This document shows positions 53,900-56,907 of a stretch of 56,907 bases of DNA, in pieces. The DNA is from an uncultured Acidiferrobacteraceae bacterium (GTDB taxonomy: Bacteria; Pseudomonadota; Gammaproteobacteria; Acidiferrobacterales; SZUA-150), in the NCBI GenBank assembly GCA_913009895.1, contig CAJVXY010000019.1, positions 1 through 56,907 on the forward strand. The letters run 5' to 3'. The position numbers were made by a program, and so were the translations under genes. The stretch's first letter is position 1. Each line of letters begins with the position of its first letter. The notes beneath the pieces were generated by a model, which ran no database searches, had not been told where the DNA came from, and saw only the letters and a program-made list of their open reading frames with translations.

Positions 53900-55279
53900 C
53901 TAGGCGAGTTTTTTTCTAACCTCGGCCACTCTTTTTATTAAACGAGTTTTATTTTCGTCGGGCACGGTTTTTAATTCAGCTACACGCTCGCTATAATCCT
54001 GGCTGCCAGCCAGTAATTCCTGGACCAGTTCCTGGCGACAGTTGTCAGAAATACCAGAGCGATTGGCGAAACGTTTAATTGCTTCCACGAGTTTTACCGG
54101 CGCTTCCTGTTTATCTACCAGCTCACCATAATTACCAAACGGCATTACGCTTAACAGGTCATGTTGCGAATAGGCGCGCATGGGTGTGGGATCATAAACA
54201 GGCGTAAAGCTGCGCCGGGTATCCACGTCATGTTTATCATAAATGGAAAGATTTTCCAGGTGTAAGTCGCCATTACCGGTGAGCAATGCCAGTATCAAAC
54301 GTTTAAACAAATGTTCTTTTGACATTTCAGGATCACTGACAATCTTGACTGCAGACTTGTCAATGGCCTCGGCGATGAGATCATATTGGTAGTCAAAATT
54401 ATTATTCAGTGGCGCACCGGACGCCAGTATTGAGTACAGGCTTTCAGTGTAGAGCGGGTTGTTGTTCTGATCACGGTCAAAGCGTTCAACCGCCAGTGCC
54501 GGCATGCCTTTAAAGTTACAGGCCCAATAGCGAGGCACTTCAAAACCTGCCTGGCGATGCATATCCAGGGCCAGTGTCTCGAGCTCGATTATGCCCGGGT
54601 AACGATTCTTTTGTTCAAATTTGAGTACCACATCGGTGATGCCTGGTGTTTTTTGGCGGGTCGGTAAACCAATGCGACCATCCCAGCCCGAAGCGGGAAT
54701 AGACAACAACAGCTTGGGGATGGCCCCACCCACGCTTGGTGTCGGGCCCACGGTCTGGATCAGTATTTCAATATCATCCTCAAACCAGGTCATGAATTCT
54801 TTCAGGGAAAAACTCAATTCGTCTGAGACTTCACTTAAGGTATGGGCCGGGGGATTGTGATACCAGCCCTCGGCTATTTCATCGTTCTCAAACAAATCAA
54901 TATGGCCAATGCCACCGTGGCCGGAAATTTTTAAAATCTCCCAGTCGGCATCGAAACCACTCAGCCCTTTTTTATCTTTGGTGGCGAGATATTTAAGTGC
55001 CAGGTTACGCTGGAAATTATCCTGTTGCTGGGGCGGGACCAGGGATTGCAGGGGCGGTAACAGGTCAAATTTTTCACTTCTTGGTCGACTGATAGTGGTT
55101 TTGCCATAATATTCCGGTGCGTATACCAGTCCCAGGCCGGGCAGATTCAGTTCAACGTAATGATCGTCATAGGTGAAACGACACTCTTTGTCGGTCACAT
55201 AGAGCCGGCCCATGCGCCTGGGTGTGCCCCCAAGGCGGGTCCAGATGACAGCTTCTTTGTCCGTATTATTGGCGCTCAT
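53900..55279 (-). CDS. hipA: HipA-family Ser/Thr kinase toxin
   Basis: HipA toxins phosphorylate a host target (glutamyl-tRNA synthetase for E. coli HipA) and cause growth arrest. The 459-residue protein has the N-terminal HipA domain (about 1-110), the Ser-loop TPSVGGAIPKLLLSIP (about 188-203), VERFDRD, the catalytic loop TGNGDLHLENLSI and metal-site TPVYDPTP. All kinase residues seem present, so it is probably active. The start overlaps the antitoxin stop by four bases (55276-55279), the normal hipBA order. Its target here is unknown. Confidence 0.92.
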   Translation of the reverse strand: MSANNTDKEAVIWTRLGGTPRRMGRLYVTDKECRFTYDDHYVELNLPGLGLVYAPEYYGKTTISRPRSEKFDLLPPLQSLVPPQQQDNFQRNLALKYLATKDKKGLSGFDADWEILKISGHGGIGHIDLFENDEIAEGWYHNPPAHTLSEVSDELSFSLKEFMTWFEDDIEILIQTVGPTPSVGGAIPKLLLSIPASGWDGRIGLPTRQKTPGITDVVLKFEQKNRYPGIIELETLALDMHRQAGFEVPRYWACNFKGMPALAVERFDRDQNNNPLYTESLYSILASGAPLNNNFDYQYDLIAEAIDKSAVKIVSDPEMSKEHLFKRLILALLTGNGDLHLENLSIYDKHDVDTRRSFTPVYDPTPMRAYSQHDLLSVMPFGNYGELVDKQEAPVKLVEAIKRFANRSGISDNCRQELVQELLAGSQDYSERVAELKTVPDENKTRLIKRVAEVRKKLA

Positions 55280-55518
55280 GACGGGAACAGGGTGCCGTCG
55301 TTGATTTGATCAACCACGGGATTGTCGGGTAATAACTTGATGTGGAGGCCGGCAATCCGGGCCAGGTCGGCAAAGGTCTTGAGGCTGATATTGGGGTTTT
55401 TCTTGGCCCGAGACAGGGTCTCTTGCCGTATGCCCGCACGTGCCGCCAGTTCGCCCTGGCTAATATTATTGGCCTTGGCTGCCGCGATAATTTCATTAAT
55501 CAGGTTTATTTGGCTCAT
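55276..55518 (-). CDS. hipB: HipB-like XRE antitoxin
   Basis: An 80-residue DNA-binding protein with a helix-turn-helix (about 15-65: NISQGELAARAGIRQETLSR, then SLKTFADLARIAGLHIKLL). It precedes hipA and overlaps it, so it is the cognate antitoxin and probably the repressor of the pair. The promoter and operators should lie in the very AT-rich sequence upstream (55519-55650). Confidence 0.88.
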   Translation of the reverse strand: MSQINLINEIIAAAKANNISQGELAARAGIRQETLSRAKKNPNISLKTFADLARIAGLHIKLLPDNPVVDQINDGTLFPS

Positions 55519-55640
55519 AATTTGATAATTAAGTCATAATAATGCATTAATTATAATTAATTTGATAATTAACGCAAATAAATATTATGATTTTATTATC
55601 AATAATATTAATTATTACGAATATTTTGATAAATAAATCA
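55519..55640 (-). promoter_or_regulatory. Candidate HipB operator region with TTTGATAATTA repeats
   Basis: AATTTGATAATTAA occurs at 55519-55532 and again at 55559-55572 (40 bases apart). The inverted half ATTATCAA is at 55595-55602, and TTGATAAA near 55626. This extremely AT-rich stretch lies directly upstream of hipB. Repeated operators of this type are usual for HipB autoregulation, but these motifs differ from E. coli ones. Confidence 0.55.
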
Positions 55641-55768
55641 ATATTTGCTGGTTATTCGGGGATAAGGGGGCGAAAACCCCGATTCCAGCCGTAATAATGA
55701 TTGTTAAAGTCCGCTAGAATGTCTGCTGATTGTTCACTACCGCACCTGTTTTGTTACAGTTTTAATGT

Positions 55769-56665
55769 ATGTCTAAAACTATCTCCCGACACTGTATATT
55801 CCGGCTCTGCCTGGTCGGCCTGTTATTACTAACGGCAGCTTGTGTCTCGATACCAGCGCAAACATGGCTTGTTTCACAAATCACCACCACCAGTATTGAA
55901 ACCGCCGACCAGCCAGTATCCGCTGAGTGCACCATAAAAAATATACAGGCAGCACTGGTTAGTCCCACCACATCACCGCTACAACTTGACCCACAGAAAA
56001 TATCTGTCATTAACTGGAACATTTACAAGGCACAGGAAGATGGCTGGGCCGCCGATTTCAAAAGCTTTATCGAGACGCAAAACCTGGTGTTAATTCAGGA
56101 GGCGGTTAATCGCCAGGAAATAATTAATTTACTGGAAGCCCAGCAACCCTACTGGTTACTCAATACCGGTTTTTATTATGAAGGTTCTGAAGCCGGTGTA
56201 TTAATCGCTTCATCTGTGCCGGCTATTTTTAACTGCGGCCTGCGCATTACTGAGCCAATTATTCGTGTCCCTAAAACCGTGCTTATTAGTCTTTACCCGC
56301 TTGCTGATAGCAATAAAAAACTGTTGGTGGCGAATATCCATGGCATTAACTTTACCCTGGGCACAGATACTTATGACCAACAAATTACGGCCATGGTTTC
56401 AATCATTGAACAACATAAGGGCCCTGTGATAATTGCCGGGGATTTTAATAGCTGGAGTGAATCCCGACTTGCAATCGTCAATGCCATGGTTGAAAAGTTG
56501 GTACTAAAAAAACTTGCTTATGCCAGTCAAAACCGGGTAAGAATTTTTGGCAATGCCCTGGACCATGTATTTTACCGTGGGCTTGAGATTATTACAGAAG
56601 AAACTTTAAAAGTGACCTCCTCGGATCACAATCCAATCAAGGTCAGTTTTCGATTGCTTGAGTAA
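55769..56665 (+). CDS. Endonuclease/exonuclease/phosphatase family lipoprotein
   Basis: A 298-residue lipoprotein (LTAACV, Cys25) with the EEP hydrolase fold. The motifs are ISVINWNIYKAQ (metal Asn), LVLIQEAV (metal Glu), NIHGINF, IIAGDFNSWSES, ALDHVFYRG and the last SSDHNPIKVSF with the catalytic His. The residues needed for hydrolysis are in place. The family cuts phosphoesters of DNA, lipids or sugars, and an envelope location suggests an extracytoplasmic substrate. No operon partner is apparent. Confidence 0.9.
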   Translation: MSKTISRHCIFRLCLVGLLLLTAACVSIPAQTWLVSQITTTSIETADQPVSAECTIKNIQAALVSPTTSPLQLDPQKISVINWNIYKAQEDGWAADFKSFIETQNLVLIQEAVNRQEIINLLEAQQPYWLLNTGFYYEGSEAGVLIASSVPAIFNCGLRITEPIIRVPKTVLISLYPLADSNKKLLVANIHGINFTLGTDTYDQQITAMVSIIEQHKGPVIIAGDFNSWSESRLAIVNAMVEKLVLKKLAYASQNRVRIFGNALDHVFYRGLEIITEETLKVTSSDHNPIKVSFRLLE

Positions 56666-56792
56666 TCCTACGGAAGCCAGCAATTTATTTTTCTCAATTT
56701 TTACCAATAAGGTGCAATTTTATGCCTTATCAATGTTAATGTTGTGGATCAGGATCAATAGTAAATAAAATTTAAGGTGAGGGGGGGGGAGT

Positions 56793-56907
56793 ATGGTTGC
56801 ATCATATTACAGGGTTATATTTGCAGGGGCTTTTCTGGCCAGCATGTTGATGCCGGTTGCCCAGGCTGATCTCGGCCTGGATCTGAAAGATAATAACTCA
56901 TGGGATA
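56793..56907 (+). CDS. Start of an exported protein, cut by the window end
   Basis: The ATG at 56793 follows a G9-rich ribosome binding site. The frame opens MVASYYRVIFAGAFLASMLM then PVAQADLGLDLKDNNSWD and leaves the window open. It has a good Sec signal peptide (cut after AQA). The family cannot be named from 38 residues. Confidence 0.6.
   Translation, partial: MVASYYRVIFAGAFLASMLMPVAQADLGLDLKDNNSWD

Noticed and set aside
55519..55660. AT-rich repeats as a replication origin or CRISPR leader
   Set aside because: Spacing is irregular, copies are few, and the position directly before hipB fits operators better.

Overview
The window looks like a chromosomal segment of a free-living, probably aquatic gammaproteobacterium with moderately AT-rich DNA. 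The supports are the rpe-gph-trpE-trpG gene order, a fatty acid cis/trans isomerase, an Mla/Pqi-type lipid transport operon, and a large share of exported lipoproteins and outer-membrane beta-barrels. No rRNA, tRNA, CRISPR array, prophage or complete insertion sequence was recognised. Genus cannot be told from sequence reading alone.

Layout. (1) 57-1454: a Tat-exported DUF1501 protein, then a terminator and a mosaic of dispersed palindromic repeats (1501-1906). (2) 1957-18837: a long, almost gap-free, co-directional block for the cell envelope. It starts with ApbE (covalent FMN attachment), a di-haem beta-propeller lipoprotein related to hydrazine synthase alpha, and a small lipoprotein with a CX4CH motif. 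It continues with two beta-barrel proteins, a TlpA thioredoxin, a DUF4266 lipoprotein, a DUF3570 protein, a coiled-coil protein, three TPR proteins and a small secreted protein. It ends with a complete ExbB-ExbD-ExbD-TonB-like motor. One of the two ExbDs has Asn where the proton-carrying Asp should be. I read this block as one energised envelope system of unknown substrate, and it is the best candidate here for an undescribed system. (3) 18919-23700: accessory genes (kinase-like protein, broken higA antitoxin, methyltransferase, RhuM-Fic protein, membrane protein) mixed with repeats. (4) 23827-27507: rpe, gph, trpE and trpG, with a candidate Trp-containing leader peptide between gph and trpE.

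(5) 27671-36596: a SpoIIAA-like protein, a 273-bp MITE-like element with terminal inverted repeats and a target-site duplication, cti, a frameshifted SYLF-domain gene, DUF481 and Omp85-type barrels, a Cys-rich-repeat protein and an MscS channel. (6) 37021-42926: two tandem DUF3604 lipoproteins, a parvulin-like membrane protein and a HupE/UreJ protein, probably one operon. (7) 43056-46101: a YbhGFSR-like ABC exporter. (8) 46395-49814: an Mla/Pqi hybrid lipid transporter (STAS-MlaE, MlaF, MlaD, PqiC-like lipoprotein). (9) 49886-56907: a palindromic repeat, a DUF4105 membrane protein, an alpha/beta hydrolase split by a frameshift in an A8 run, a Tat-lipoprotein amidohydrolase, a scrambled relic of the mla operon 3' end, a hipBA toxin-antitoxin pair with repeated AT-rich upstream motifs, an endonuclease/exonuclease/phosphatase lipoprotein, and the start of another exported protein cut by the window edge.

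Recurring themes are envelope biogenesis and transport, c-type haem lipoproteins, and genome erosion (four broken or scrambled genes) next to dispersed repeats and toxin-antitoxin genes.
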